Below the pieces are notes generated by a model. That model ran no database searches, was not told the origin of the DNA, and worked only from the letters and a program-made list of their open reading frames with translations. Both the position numbers and the translations under genes were made by a program. Shown here in pieces: positions 43,931-52,079 of a stretch of 64,000 bases of DNA (the first letter of the stretch is position 1; every line of letters starts with the position of its first letter). The stretch is from Candidatus Oscillochloris fontis (lineage in GTDB: Bacteria > Chloroflexota > Chloroflexia > Chloroflexales > Chloroflexaceae): assembly GCF_004138135.1 (NCBI RefSeq), contig NZ_RYFD01000018.1, positions 1 to 64,000 on the forward strand, written 5' to 3'.

Positions 43931-44085
43931 CGCAGATGACGCAGATTGCGCAGATTATTCTCTTTTTTAGTAATCTGCGCAATCTGCGGACACGTGACCG
44001 GAATGCATGTCCCCCCTTATCGCCCCCAAATACGCAGATTATTCTCTTTCTTAGTCATCTGCGCAATCTGCGGACACTTGACCGG
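43931..44085. repeat. Two tandem copies of a hairpin with CGCAGATT/AATCTGCG arms
   Basis: A first copy (about 43931-44002) has GCAGATTGCGCAGATTA pairing with TAATCTGCGCAATCTGC. A second copy (44031-44085) repeats the loop TTCTCTTTCTTAGT, the right arm and the tail GGACACTTGACCGGA. The frame of rarD is open through this region, but there is no ribosome-binding site for such an early start. Confidence 0.65.
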
Positions 44086-44136
44086 AACCCCCCAAAACTA
44101 CGACTTTCGCCATAGGTCAAACTCTTCAGAGCGGAG

Positions 44137-44142
44137 TATAAT
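44137..44142 (+). promoter_or_regulatory. -10 element before rarD
   Basis: TATAAT lies 35 bases before the ATG at 44177. The -35 is poor (AGGTCA at 17 bases). Confidence 0.4.
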
Positions 44143-44176
44143 TTGCTCCTACCCTGTCTGGAGAGGAAAGACGTTC

Positions 44177-45088
44177 ATGCACAAAGGACCTCTGTACGCG
44201 GCTGGCTCGTATGTCATCTGGGGCTTGTTACCGCTCTTCTGGCACGCCCTCCACCACGTTCCTGCTACCGAAATCCTCGCGCACCGCATCGTTTGGGCAC
44301 TCGTTGCCACCTTCCTGCTCACCATTTTTAGTGGGCACCTACCGAAACTCTGGGCCGCCATGCGCAATTGGCGCATCCTGCTCACCTTTACCCTCTCGGC
44401 GGCGCTTCTCACTACCAACTGGTTCATCTATATCTGGGCGGTCAATGCCGGATATGTGGTCGAGACGAGCCTGGGTTACTTCATTAACCCGTTGGTGAAT
44501 GTGATCTTTGGGGTGCTCTTTCTGCGTGAACGGCTGCGGTTTGGCCAGATCGCAGCGGTAACGGTCGCAGCAGCCGGAGTAATCTACCTCACCGTGCTGT
44601 ATGGGGCGCTGCCGTGGATCGCGCTGGTGCTGGCGGGGAGCTTCGGGTTGTACGGGCTGATTCGCAAGACCGCGCCGATCAGTTCGCTTGAGGGGTTGAC
44701 CCTCGAAACGCTGATCGCCTTCGTGCCCGCGCTGGGCTACCTGATCTTCTTAGAAACCACTGGCCAGGGTGCATTTATGCACGCCGAACTCAGCACCACA
44801 CTGCTCTTCATCACCTCCGGGGTGGTCACGGCAGTGCCACTGCTGCTCTTTGCCTCCGGGGCGCGCCAGATCACTATGGTGCTGCTGGGAGTATTGCAGT
44901 ACATCGCCCCTACCATCCAGTTCATTCTGGGGGTAACCTTCTTCCATGAGGCCGTCACCCCAGAGCGGATGATCGGCTTCATCTTGATCTGGATCGCACT
45001 CAGCATCTACACCACCGAGGGCTTGATCGTTGGTGGGCGGGCGGCACGGGCACGCGCCCGCGAACGGGCGGCAAGCAGCGCCCAATAG
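44177..45088 (+). CDS. rarD: RarD-type EamA transporter
   Basis: The 303-residue protein has ten hydrophobic segments of the drug/metabolite transporter superfamily. The RarD branch is indicated by AAGSYVIWGLLPLFWHAL, EILAHRIVWAL, LLTTNWFIYIWAVN, SLGYFINPLVNVIFG and LQYIAPTIQFILGV. The start at 44177 is preceded by GGAGAGG. RarD is linked to chloramphenicol sensitivity in some species, but its natural substrate is not established. It lies about 90 bases before a sulphur amino-acid enzyme, without clear operon evidence. Confidence 0.92.
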   Translation: MHKGPLYAAGSYVIWGLLPLFWHALHHVPATEILAHRIVWALVATFLLTIFSGHLPKLWAAMRNWRILLTFTLSAALLTTNWFIYIWAVNAGYVVETSLGYFINPLVNVIFGVLFLRERLRFGQIAAVTVAAAGVIYLTVLYGALPWIALVLAGSFGLYGLIRKTAPISSLEGLTLETLIAFVPALGYLIFLETTGQGAFMHAELSTTLLFITSGVVTAVPLLLFASGARQITMVLLGVLQYIAPTIQFILGVTFFHEAVTPERMIGFILIWIALSIYTTEGLIVGGRAARARARERAASSAQ

Positions 45089-45178
45089 CCACAAATTCCC
45101 CCTTGCCCTTCGACCAATCTAGACGCACCATGAGGGGGCAGAGCGACGCGGCTCTGCCCAAATACATGGAGGTGTCCT

Positions 45179-46453
45179 ATGGCGACACGTAAACCCGAAG
45201 GCTACCTAGATGGCCAACCACTCCACCCTGAGAGTCTGATGATGGGCTACGGCTACCGCCCAGAACTCTCGCAAGGGGCGGTCAAGTGTCCGATCTTCCA
45301 GACCTCAACCTTCGTCTTTGCGAGTGCCGAAGAGGGCAAAGCCTTCTTTGAACTGGCCTATGGATTGCGCAAACAACGCCCCAACGAAGAAATGGGGCTA
45401 ATCTATAGTCGGTTGAATAATCCCGACTTAGAAATTCTGGAGGATCGCCTCACCATCTGGGATGACGCCGAAGCTGCCGCCGCTTTTGCCAGTGGAATGG
45501 CTGCGATCAGCACCACGATCCTGACCTTCCTGCGGCCAGGTGAGGTGGTTGTGCATAGTGAGCCGGTCTATGGTGGAACGGATTACCTGCTCAAACACAT
45601 TTTGCCGATGTTCGGCATTCGCTGTGTGGGTTTCCCGGCACAGGCGAGCGAAACCGAGATCGCGGCGGTGATCAGCCGTTCGAGCGCGTTTGGCAAACTG
45701 GGGATGATCTACCTCGAAACCCCCGCCAACCCCACCAACACCCTGGTGGACATCGCCGCCTGTGCGCGGCTGGCCCAGGTCAACAGCAGTGAGCGGCGTG
45801 TCCTAGTGGCGGTAGACAACACCTTCCTGGGGCCACTCTGGCAACAGCCACTCAAGCACGGTGCAGATCTGGTGATCTACTCAGCGACCAAATATATTGG
45901 CGGGCATAGCGATGTGATCGCCGGAGTCTGTCTGGGGGCCAAAGAACTAATCAGCCAGATCAAGGGCTTCCGCACCATCCTCGGCACCATGGCCGGGCCG
46001 AACACATCCTTCCTACTCATGCGCAGCCTGGAGACGCTCAAACTGCGCATGACCTGCCAGATGAAGAATGCGCGCTACGTCGCCGACTTTCTGGCCGACC
46101 ACCCCAAGGTGGCGAAGGTGTACTACCTGGGGCATCTGAACCCAGAGGAAACCCAGCACGAGATCTTCCACCGCCAATGTACCGCCCCAGGATCAATGAT
46201 TTCCTTTGATGTGATCGGTGGCGAGGCCGAAGCCTTCCGGCTGCTCAACAACCTACGCATGATCCACCTCGCGGTGAGCCTGGGCAGCACCGAATCGTTG
46301 GCCGAGCACCCAGCAACCATGACCCACGCCGACGTAGACCCAGAGGAGCGCATGGAGCTTGGCATCACCCCGGCGATGGTGCGGATCTCGGTGGGAGTTG
46401 AGCACCCAGAGGACATCATTGCCGATCTGCGCCAAGCATTGGAGCAGGTCTGA
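45179..46453 (+). CDS. Cystathionine gamma-synthase / Met gamma-lyase family PLP enzyme
   Basis: The protein has 424 residues. It shows the family pattern: IYSRLNNPDLEILEDRLTIW, FASGMAAISTTILTFLRPG, YLETPANPTN, VDNTFLGPLWQQPLKHGADL and the PLP lysine in IYSATKYIGGHSD. Near the end, SLGSTESLAEHPATMTH and RISVGVEHPEDI are also typical. The start has GGAGG. The reaction could be cystathionine synthesis, cystathionine cleavage or a lyase; sequence alone does not decide. Asd (52080) and homoserine dehydrogenase (61450) in this window feed the same amino-acid branch. Confidence 0.92.
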   Translation: MATRKPEGYLDGQPLHPESLMMGYGYRPELSQGAVKCPIFQTSTFVFASAEEGKAFFELAYGLRKQRPNEEMGLIYSRLNNPDLEILEDRLTIWDDAEAAAAFASGMAAISTTILTFLRPGEVVVHSEPVYGGTDYLLKHILPMFGIRCVGFPAQASETEIAAVISRSSAFGKLGMIYLETPANPTNTLVDIAACARLAQVNSSERRVLVAVDNTFLGPLWQQPLKHGADLVIYSATKYIGGHSDVIAGVCLGAKELISQIKGFRTILGTMAGPNTSFLLMRSLETLKLRMTCQMKNARYVADFLADHPKVAKVYYLGHLNPEETQHEIFHRQCTAPGSMISFDVIGGEAEAFRLLNNLRMIHLAVSLGSTESLAEHPATMTHADVDPEERMELGITPAMVRISVGVEHPEDIIADLRQALEQV

Positions 46454-46459
46454 AGAGAA

Positions 46460-46590
46460 CTGGTACCTGTTCAGACTTGGGGTAAAAGAAACCTCGTGTG
46501 ATGCCAAGGCGCAAAGGTTTTGTTGCAGGCTTTGCGCCTTGGCGTCTTTGCGTCAAAACCTGAAGGCGATGAGAAGTGTGAACAGTGACG
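46460..46590. repeat. Inverted-repeat element, GTAACTGTTCACACTT family, copy B
   Basis: Left end ACCTGTTCAGACTTGGGGTA, inner palindrome of CCAAGGCGCAAAGG and CTTTGCGCCTTGGCGTCTTT, right end AAGTGTGAACAGTGACG. It lies just after the PLP enzyme gene and ends next to the histidine-kinase promoter. Confidence 0.7.
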
Positions 46591-46595
46591 AGAAC

Positions 46596-46604
46596 TGGTA
46601 TAAT
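46596..46604 (+). promoter_or_regulatory. Extended -10 promoter for the two-component genes
   Basis: TGGTATAAT is a perfect extended -10, 45 bases before the ATG at 46649 and directly abutting repeat copy B. Confidence 0.5.
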
Positions 46605-46648
46605 TCCCATATTCGTTACGTCATGAACGATGCAAGGGAGTTCGTAGC

Positions 46649-48040
46649 ATGCCCGCGCCTTCTAAGATGAGCAATAGCGCCGCCGCAGCACGTATTGCCG
46701 AGCTTGAGGCGCGGGTCGCAGCGCTTGAGAAGAGTGAAGCCGAGTTGCGCATCATCGCCGAGTCGTCACAACTCTTCGTGGTGACAACTCCCGATGCCGA
46801 CCGGCTGCTGCTCTCGCTCATCCGCTCAGGCGCAACCACCATCGGTGATATGCGCTTCCAACTGGGTGATCGCTTCCAGATCCATATTCTGGCCGTGAAC
46901 AACAACATCATGGCGCTCAAACAGGCCGAGCGCGAGATCCACGACCGTGACGAGTTGCTGCACATGGCCTACGACGCGGCCCAACTAGGCACGTGGCAGC
47001 GCGATCTGGCGGGCCGTCCTGATCGGTTACAGTTGGATGCTCGCGCACGCATCCACTACGGGGTAGGGGTTGAAGATGCCCCCTTCGCGCTGATCCTGGA
47101 GCGCATTCATCCCGATGACCACGCATTATGGTGGAAATCGGTTGCGATCACAACCGAGCCAAACAGCGAGCGGCGCTACAGTACCGAATACCGCGTCATC
47201 CACCCTGACGGGAGCATCCATTGGCTGGCGATTCATGCGCGTACCTACTTCACCGGCGAAGGGGCGGATCGGCGTGCGGTATTGAGCAATGGCACCAGCC
47301 AAGACATTACCGAACGCAAGCAGGAAGAGGCCGCACTGCGCGCCTCAGCCGATCAGTTGCAGAACCTGTCGCGGCGGCTGGTCGAGGCGCATGAGCGCGA
47401 GCGCCGCCACATTGCACGCGAGCTACACGATGAGATCGGGCAAGTCTTAACCGGGCTGAAGCTCTCGTTGGGAGCCTCAGCAGCAGCAGCGCCACCCGCT
47501 ATGTTGTCGGTGCTGAATGAAGCCAAAGCCGCGCTCAACGAACTGATGGCCCGCGTGCGCGATCTCTCGCTCGATCTGCGCCCAGCGCTGCTCGACGACC
47601 TGGGCCTACTCCCCGCGCTAGGCTGGTACCTGGATCGCTACACGCCCCGAACAGGTGTACAGGTTGAACTACGCCACCAAGGCGTCAGCCGACGCTTCTC
47701 ATCCGAAGTCGAAACCGTCGCCTACCGAACCATACAGGAGGCACTTACCAACGTCGCCCGCCACGCCAATACCCACCACGCGACAGTGCGCCTGCTGGCC
47801 GATGATCAGCGGCTCATGTTGCGCATTGATGATGCCGGTTGTGGGTTTGATAGCGAGGTGGCGATCAAGACCCTACGTAACCAGACCACCGGTGGTCTGA
47901 GTGGCATGCAGGAGCGCATGCAACTCATCGGTGGCCTGTTGACAATCGAGTCGGCCCAAGGCGTGGGCACTCGGATCATTGCCGAGTTGCCGCTCTGGTC
48001 AGAGGAGAGTTTGAATGACAACGATTGTGTTGGTGGATGA
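46649..48040 (+). CDS. Soluble PAS sensor histidine kinase (NarL-partner type)
   Basis: The protein has 463 residues and no membrane helix. An N-terminal coiled coil (AARIAELEARVAALEKSEAE) and a weak sensor region precede a PAS/PAC domain (about 110-230, ending SNGTSQDITERKQEE). HisKA_3 has the phosphorylated His in RHIARELHDEIGQVLTGLKL. The HATPase domain has TIQEALTNVARHA, IDDAGCGFD and GLSGMQERM. It overlaps the response regulator gene by 26 bases, so the pair is coupled. The sensor is cytosolic and its signal is unknown. Confidence 0.93.
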   Translation: MPAPSKMSNSAAAARIAELEARVAALEKSEAELRIIAESSQLFVVTTPDADRLLLSLIRSGATTIGDMRFQLGDRFQIHILAVNNNIMALKQAEREIHDRDELLHMAYDAAQLGTWQRDLAGRPDRLQLDARARIHYGVGVEDAPFALILERIHPDDHALWWKSVAITTEPNSERRYSTEYRVIHPDGSIHWLAIHARTYFTGEGADRRAVLSNGTSQDITERKQEEAALRASADQLQNLSRRLVEAHERERRHIARELHDEIGQVLTGLKLSLGASAAAAPPAMLSVLNEAKAALNELMARVRDLSLDLRPALLDDLGLLPALGWYLDRYTPRTGVQVELRHQGVSRRFSSEVETVAYRTIQEALTNVARHANTHHATVRLLADDQRLMLRIDDAGCGFDSEVAIKTLRNQTTGGLSGMQERMQLIGGLLTIESAQGVGTRIIAELPLWSEESLNDNDCVGG

Positions 48041-48662
48041 CCATCCGATTGTTCGCGGGGGGCTGCGCGCCGCGCTCGCCGCCGAACCGGATTGGCACGT
48101 GGTTGGCGAGGGTGATGATGGGATTGAAGGCTTAACACTCGTCAATCAACTCCACCCCGATATTTTAGTGGTTGATCTCCAACTGCCCACCATAAGTGGC
48201 TTAGATGTGTTGCGGCAGGTACGAGTTAGTACACCCACCACACGGGTAATCTTCTTCTCGATGCACTCCGAGGATGCGTATGTACGTGAGGCACTTGCCG
48301 CAGGGGCGGTTGGTTATGTGCTCAAGGATGCGGATGCGGTGGAACTGATCCATGGCATACGGGTGGCGCTTCAGGGGGGCCGTTACCTCAGCCCGACCCT
48401 GGCCGAGCGGATGATCAGTGCCTATCTCCACCAGCCCAGCCCCGACCAGCATATTGATTGGGCCGAGATGCTCACGGCTCGCGAACGCCAAGTGCTCATC
48501 CTCGCCGCCCAAGGATTGAGCAATGTTGAGATTGGCGACCGGCTGACGATCAGCCCGCGCACCGCCGAAACCCATCGCACCAACCTGTTACGCAAACTTG
48601 GCCTCAAAGGCCAAACCGATCTGATGCACTTTGCCCATGAACGAGGTCTGCTCGAAGAATAG
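48015..48662 (+). CDS. NarL/FixJ-family response regulator
   Basis: The protein has 215 residues. The receiver domain (about 1-120) has acidic VDDHP, phospho-Asp in DILVVDLQLPTISG and Lys in YVLKDADA. The LuxR-type HTH (about 148-210) has LTARERQVLILAAQGLSN and PRTAETHRTNLLRKLGL. It is phosphorylated by the kinase whose gene it overlaps. An array of phased CCGTA motifs with NarL-like heptamers lies immediately downstream and is a possible binding region. Confidence 0.95.
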   Translation: MTTIVLVDDHPIVRGGLRAALAAEPDWHVVGEGDDGIEGLTLVNQLHPDILVVDLQLPTISGLDVLRQVRVSTPTTRVIFFSMHSEDAYVREALAAGAVGYVLKDADAVELIHGIRVALQGGRYLSPTLAERMISAYLHQPSPDQHIDWAEMLTARERQVLILAAQGLSNVEIGDRLTISPRTAETHRTNLLRKLGLKGQTDLMHFAHERGLLEE

Positions 48663-48668
48663 ACACTC

Positions 48669-48772
48669 CGTAGGTAGTCCGTACTTCTCCGTAGATTTCC
48701 CGTACTTCTACCCGTAGGCTGAATTCAGGGACAGAAGCCACTATCTCCGCAGTTACACCCCACTACCCCGTA
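48669..48772 (+). promoter_or_regulatory. Phased CCGTA array with TACTTCT heptamers
   Basis: CCGTA starts at 48669, 48680, 48690, 48701 and 48713, about one helical turn apart, with a sixth at 48768. TACTTCT, which fits the NarL heptamer TACYYMT, occurs at 48683 and 48704. The 48663-48963 gap has no gene, and the array sits between the response regulator and the glycogen-binding gene. Confidence 0.4.
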
Positions 48773-48963
48773 GAGTATGCTGAAGAAGTCAATCAACGCC
48801 AACGGTCCAGGATTATGACAATGGCGTCATATCCGGGGCCGTTTTGCTGAGCAATCCAGTACTGCAACCGGCGAAGAAGACCTCGACATGCCTTGACCTT
48901 GCGCCAATTCACCGCTTGCATCGTGAGTTCCGCGCAGTCATCATATACTACGGAGGAATCGCT

Positions 48964-49290
48964 ATGATTCTTCAGCTTCCCTTACCTAATGGTGATGTTG
49001 CCGTCTACTTCCGCCTTCCGGCTACAATCTGGGCCGACAAGGTACAACTAGTTGGTGACTTCAATGGCTGGAGCACTCAGGCCACACCGATGCGGCTCGG
49101 CGAACACTACTGGGAGGCCAAACTCACCCTCCACGCTGGTGAGCGTTACTGCTACGCCTATTTGGTAGACGAGGTAGATTGGTGTACCGACGCCCCGCCC
49201 ATGGAACGTGCGTTTGGCGCACCATCGCCACCAGTAACGATGTTGCCGGTTGATATTCCCCAGGCGCGCAATCGGGCTATGGCGCATTAA
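48964..49290 (+). CDS. Small AMPK/CBM48-type glycogen-binding domain protein
   Basis: The 108-residue protein is almost only an early-set domain of the CBM48/AMPK type: YFRLPATIWADKVQLVGDFN, then GWSTQATPMR, YWEAKLTLHAGERYCYAYLV and a D-W-C-T-D-A-P-P segment. The start at 48964 is preceded by GGAGGA. These domains bind alpha-glucans. With no catalytic part it may be a regulator or glycogen-attachment protein. The neighbours give no metabolic hint. Confidence 0.85.
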   Translation: MILQLPLPNGDVAVYFRLPATIWADKVQLVGDFNGWSTQATPMRLGEHYWEAKLTLHAGERYCYAYLVDEVDWCTDAPPMERAFGAPSPPVTMLPVDIPQARNRAMAH

Positions 49291-49327
49291 GCTGACACCA
49301 TAAGAAGCATCACATTCATTCTTCAAT

Positions 49328-49810
49328 ATGGCAACAAAACTGAATTCAATGCGCCTATTAGAGCGTCGTCATATCTCCTATCAAGTTTACACCTATTCAT
49401 ACAATCCTGAAGATCCTCCCGATGCCGTAGAGGTAGCGCGGCGGATTGAGCAGCAGCCGCACACCGTCTTCAAAACATTGGTCGTAACAGCGGGTGGCAC
49501 AAGCCGCCCGCTGTTGATTATGCTGGCCGCAGATCGGCAACTCGACATGAAACGAGCGGCGACGGGCTGCGGACAGAAGCGGCTAGAGTTGATGCCCCGC
49601 AACGAAACAGAACGACTGACCGGCCTCAAGGTAGGCGGGATCGGCGCATTGGCCTTGAGTGCCAAGCGCTGGCCATGCTACGTGGATCGGGGGGCGGAGG
49701 GTTTGGAAGAGATTTTTGTGAATGCCGGGCAGCGCGGGATCATGTTGGGGTTGGCGGTGGGGGATCTGCGGCAGGTACTCAACGCGGCATGGATTGATGC
49801 CGCTAACTGA
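49328..49810 (+). CDS. ybaK: YbaK-type Cys-tRNA(Pro) deacylase
   Basis: The protein has 160 residues. It shows the YbaK/EbsC core: EQQPHTVFKTLVVTAGG, PLLIMLAADRQLDMKRAA, GLKVGGIGALAL. The Lys of V-F-K-T-L is the known catalytic position. The enzyme hydrolyses mischarged Cys-tRNA(Pro) in trans. It seems to be a single gene with a weak ribosome-binding site. Confidence 0.9.
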   Translation: MATKLNSMRLLERRHISYQVYTYSYNPEDPPDAVEVARRIEQQPHTVFKTLVVTAGGTSRPLLIMLAADRQLDMKRAATGCGQKRLELMPRNETERLTGLKVGGIGALALSAKRWPCYVDRGAEGLEEIFVNAGQRGIMLGLAVGDLRQVLNAAWIDAAN

Positions 49811-49813
49811 ACG

Positions 49814-50287
49814 CTACGACGGCGGGAGGTTCTGTTCAGCCAGGGCAGCCTGAGCAGCCAGCAGTTGGCAGCGCATCTGGATGATCACCTCGCCCCCGGC
49901 GAGATTGACGCCCAGATCATCAATTAGGCGGCGGATAAAGCGAATTTGCTCGATGTCTTCATCGCTGAAGAGGCGGATATTACCCTTGGTACGTTGGGGC
50001 GTGATCAGGCCACGCCGCTCGTACATCCGCAGGCTCTGCTAGTGCAACCCGGCGAGTTCGGCGGCGACACCGATGGGGTAGCGCCGCATTGGCGTTCGGT
50101 TAAGCGTCCTCTTGCGCCCCGGTTGTTGACCGCAGAGAACGCAGAGGAACGCAGAGGAAGAACCATGGGGCGTACCCCAGAGCGCGAACCCCATCCCTCT
50201 GTGTCCTCTGCGGTTGCTATGGTATTATGCCCTCCTTAACCGAATGCCTATGGGGTAGCGCCGCCCCTCGGAGCGCGGTGCGCTCAT
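49814..50287 (-). pseudogene. hspR: hspR (MerR-type heat-shock repressor), interrupted and nonsense-mutated
   Basis: The original start is the ATG at 50287, which overlaps the dnaJ stop as ATGA and encodes [14 protein letters not shown]. The frame is then cut by an insertion of about 177 bases flanked by a direct repeat of ATGGGGTAGCGCCGC. The gene resumes at 50089 as MRRYPIGVAAELAGLH, meets TAG at 50039-50041 where Pro is expected, and goes on as QSLRMYERRGLITPQRTKGN to 49814. HspR normally binds HAIR operators and represses dnaK operons. Only a 70-residue product from the ATG at 50026 could be made, lacking the start of the HTH. Confidence 0.8.
50072..50264. mobile_element. MITE-like insertion in hspR
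   Basis: A 15-base direct repeat (ATGGGGTAGCGCCGC, at 50073-50087 and 50250-50264) flanks the insert. The inserted DNA has TTCGGTTAAG at 50095 and CTTAACCGAA at 50235 as inverted ends. Inside, ACCGCAGAGAACGCAGAGG pairs with CCTCTGTGTCCTCTGCGGT. No ORF is present. It looks like a non-autonomous element. Confidence 0.65.
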
Positions 50288-51162
50288 GCCGGCTGGCCCT
50301 CGGCAATCTGGCGCAACTCCTCGAAGAGTTCACGCTCACGGTTGCTCAGTTTGGTGGGTAAAATCGCCTGCACCTTGGCATACAGATCGCCATGATGGTG
50401 TGAGTGGAGTACCGACATCCCCTGGCCTGCAAGGCGGAAGGTACGCCCATTCTGCGTGTGCGGCGGGATGGTCATGGTGATCGTCTTCCCACTCAGGGTC
50501 GGCACTGCGGCTTGGCCACCCAACAACAGCGTGTACATCCCCACCTCCACCGTCACATAGAGATCGCTGCCCTTGCGCTCAAACCGATGGTGCGGCAGCA
50601 CCCGTACCTGAAGGATCAGATCGCCGCGTGCGCCGCCATTCATGCCAGGGGCACCCTCACCCGCCACCCGCACCCGCCCGCCGGTATCCGAGCCAGCCGG
50701 AATCTTGACCGTGATCGTGCGCGGGTTGCCATTGGGGGTCGAGAACTGCACGCTACGTTGGGTACCAGTGAATGCCTCTTCGAGCGTAATATCAACCGGT
50801 TGTTCAACATCCTGGCCATTCATGCGCGTATTGAAGCCCGCGCCTCCAGCCCGACCCGTGCGGCGATTACCAAAGATCGATTCGAAGAAGTCGGAGAAAT
50901 CTGCATTTGCCCCATAATCAACTCCAGGGCCAGCCTGTTCGTAGCGCTTCCAATCGCTCCCGAAGCGATCATACTTCTCGCGCTTCTCCTTGTCGGAGAG
51001 CGTCTCATATGCCTCGTTGATCTGCTTAAAATGCGCCTCAGCCTGCGCATCGCCGGGGTTAATATCGGGGTGATACTTGCGTGCCAGCTTGCGATATGCC
51101 TGCTTGATCTCTTGTTCGCTGGCACTATGGCTGACCCCAAGGATCTGGTAGTAGTCTTTCAT
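50284..51162 (-). CDS. DnaJ/CbpA-type co-chaperone
   Basis: The protein has 292 residues. The J domain (1-65) has the HPD tripeptide in [11 protein letters not shown] short Gly-rich linker follows, then two C-terminal substrate-binding domains ([41 protein letters not shown]). No Cys-rich zinc domain is present, so it is CbpA-like rather than full DnaJ. It would deliver clients to DnaK. The stop overlaps the original hspR start, the usual dnaJ-hspR arrangement. Confidence 0.94.
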   Translation of the reverse strand: MKDYYQILGVSHSASEQEIKQAYRKLARKYHPDINPGDAQAEAHFKQINEAYETLSDKEKREKYDRFGSDWKRYEQAGPGVDYGANADFSDFFESIFGNRRTGRAGGAGFNTRMNGQDVEQPVDITLEEAFTGTQRSVQFSTPNGNPRTITVKIPAGSDTGGRVRVAGEGAPGMNGGARGDLILQVRVLPHHRFERKGSDLYVTVEVGMYTLLLGGQAAVPTLSGKTITMTIPPHTQNGRTFRLAGQGMSVLHSHHHGDLYAKVQAILPTKLSNRERELFEELRQIAEGQPA

Positions 51163-51351
51163 AGCCGAGTGGACTTCCTTCCTGCTGCTTCCCTCTGCTT
51201 TTGGTGTCTATTGTAGAGACTCTACTCTATTATTGTCAAAGTCTGCGTAGAATTCACTAGGGCATGGGGTTCTGCGGCGCAGCCGCCTGCCAACAAAAAA
51301 CCGACGCAAGCAGGGCGTCGGCCTGGGAACTGACGTGATACCCAGTTCGGT

Positions 51352-51735
51352 CTATGCAATTTGATACTCCCAGGCACTTGATCGGCGATAGGCGGCATAG
51401 GTGGAGAGGTCGCGAATCAAGCGTTGCAGCAGATCGCGCTCAATGGGGTCATCATAGCCAGCGATCAGGCGCTTGATAGATTCGTGGTTTTCAGGTTGGG
51501 GAGCGTAACGGTAGCGAAGATCACCTTTTGAACTCACAGATCGGCCCATCACTCCATCTTCCACAAGCTCATCGAGGGCTTGAGCTACACTCCAGATATC
51601 GCGACAGACACGGTTCGCGATCTCGTGAGCGGTTCCCTCCATACGAGCATTCTCGTGGAACATGAGCAACAGGTGGAGTTTTACCGGTGTATCAATCGCC
51701 TTTTCCAAGAGACGCTGAATCACAGGGTCAATCAT
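51352..51735 (-). CDS. Predicted winged-helix protein
   Basis: The protein has 127 residues from the ATG at 51735, chosen because AAGGAGGAATGGTCA precedes it. The layout IDTPVKLHLLLMFHENARME, then TAHEIANRVCRDIWSVAQAL, then LVEDGVMGRSVS and a beta hairpin (GDLRYRYAP) fits a winged helix-turn-helix. The C-terminus is helical. No cofactor site is apparent. It may be a transcription regulator; the target is unknown. The gap 51736-52079 contains only promoter-like AT-rich stretches. Confidence 0.6.
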   Translation of the reverse strand: MIDPVIQRLLEKAIDTPVKLHLLLMFHENARMEGTAHEIANRVCRDIWSVAQALDELVEDGVMGRSVSSKGDLRYRYAPQPENHESIKRLIAGYDDPIERDLLQRLIRDLSTYAAYRRSSAWEYQIA

Positions 51736-52005
51736 TGACCATTCCTCCTTCCATACAGTTACATCATTAAAGACACGCCGAAGCATGGGTGCCACCTGCT
51801 ACAACGGGTAAGAATGCGAGTAGAATGTTTGGGCAGTGGCTCCTGCAAACATGGGAGGAGCAGTTGAAGAGGGCGAGAACCACGCTTGATGAGATGTTTG
51901 TCACAAGCATCTGCAATTATACACCAGCCCTACGATGCATGCTAGGGATGTTTTCTTTGGCCTAGAAGAACCTGTGTTGAGAATCGTTCACCTGCAAGGA
52001 ACAGG

Positions 52006-52011
52006 TATAAT
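52006..52011 (+). promoter_or_regulatory. -10 element before asd
   Basis: TATAAT lies 69 bases upstream of the asd ATG. No -35 at the right distance was found. Confidence 0.35.
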
Positions 52012-52079
52012 AGGTATACACACGACACTGTGTGGAGGAAGCAATGCACGCCTCTCGACTCCACACAAGGAGGATTATA

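Noticed and set aside
43931-44085. A CRISPR array
   Set aside because: Only two copies with palindromic arms and no regular unique spacers. No cas genes are in the window.
43946-44176. An extended rarD protein beginning at 43946
   Set aside because: The extra residues come from tandem hairpin repeats. A GGAGAGG site before 44177 fits the family's usual start.
51736-52079. A riboswitch or T-box before asd
   Set aside because: No conserved T-box (TGGNACC-like) or lysine-element pattern was recognised, only a -10 match.
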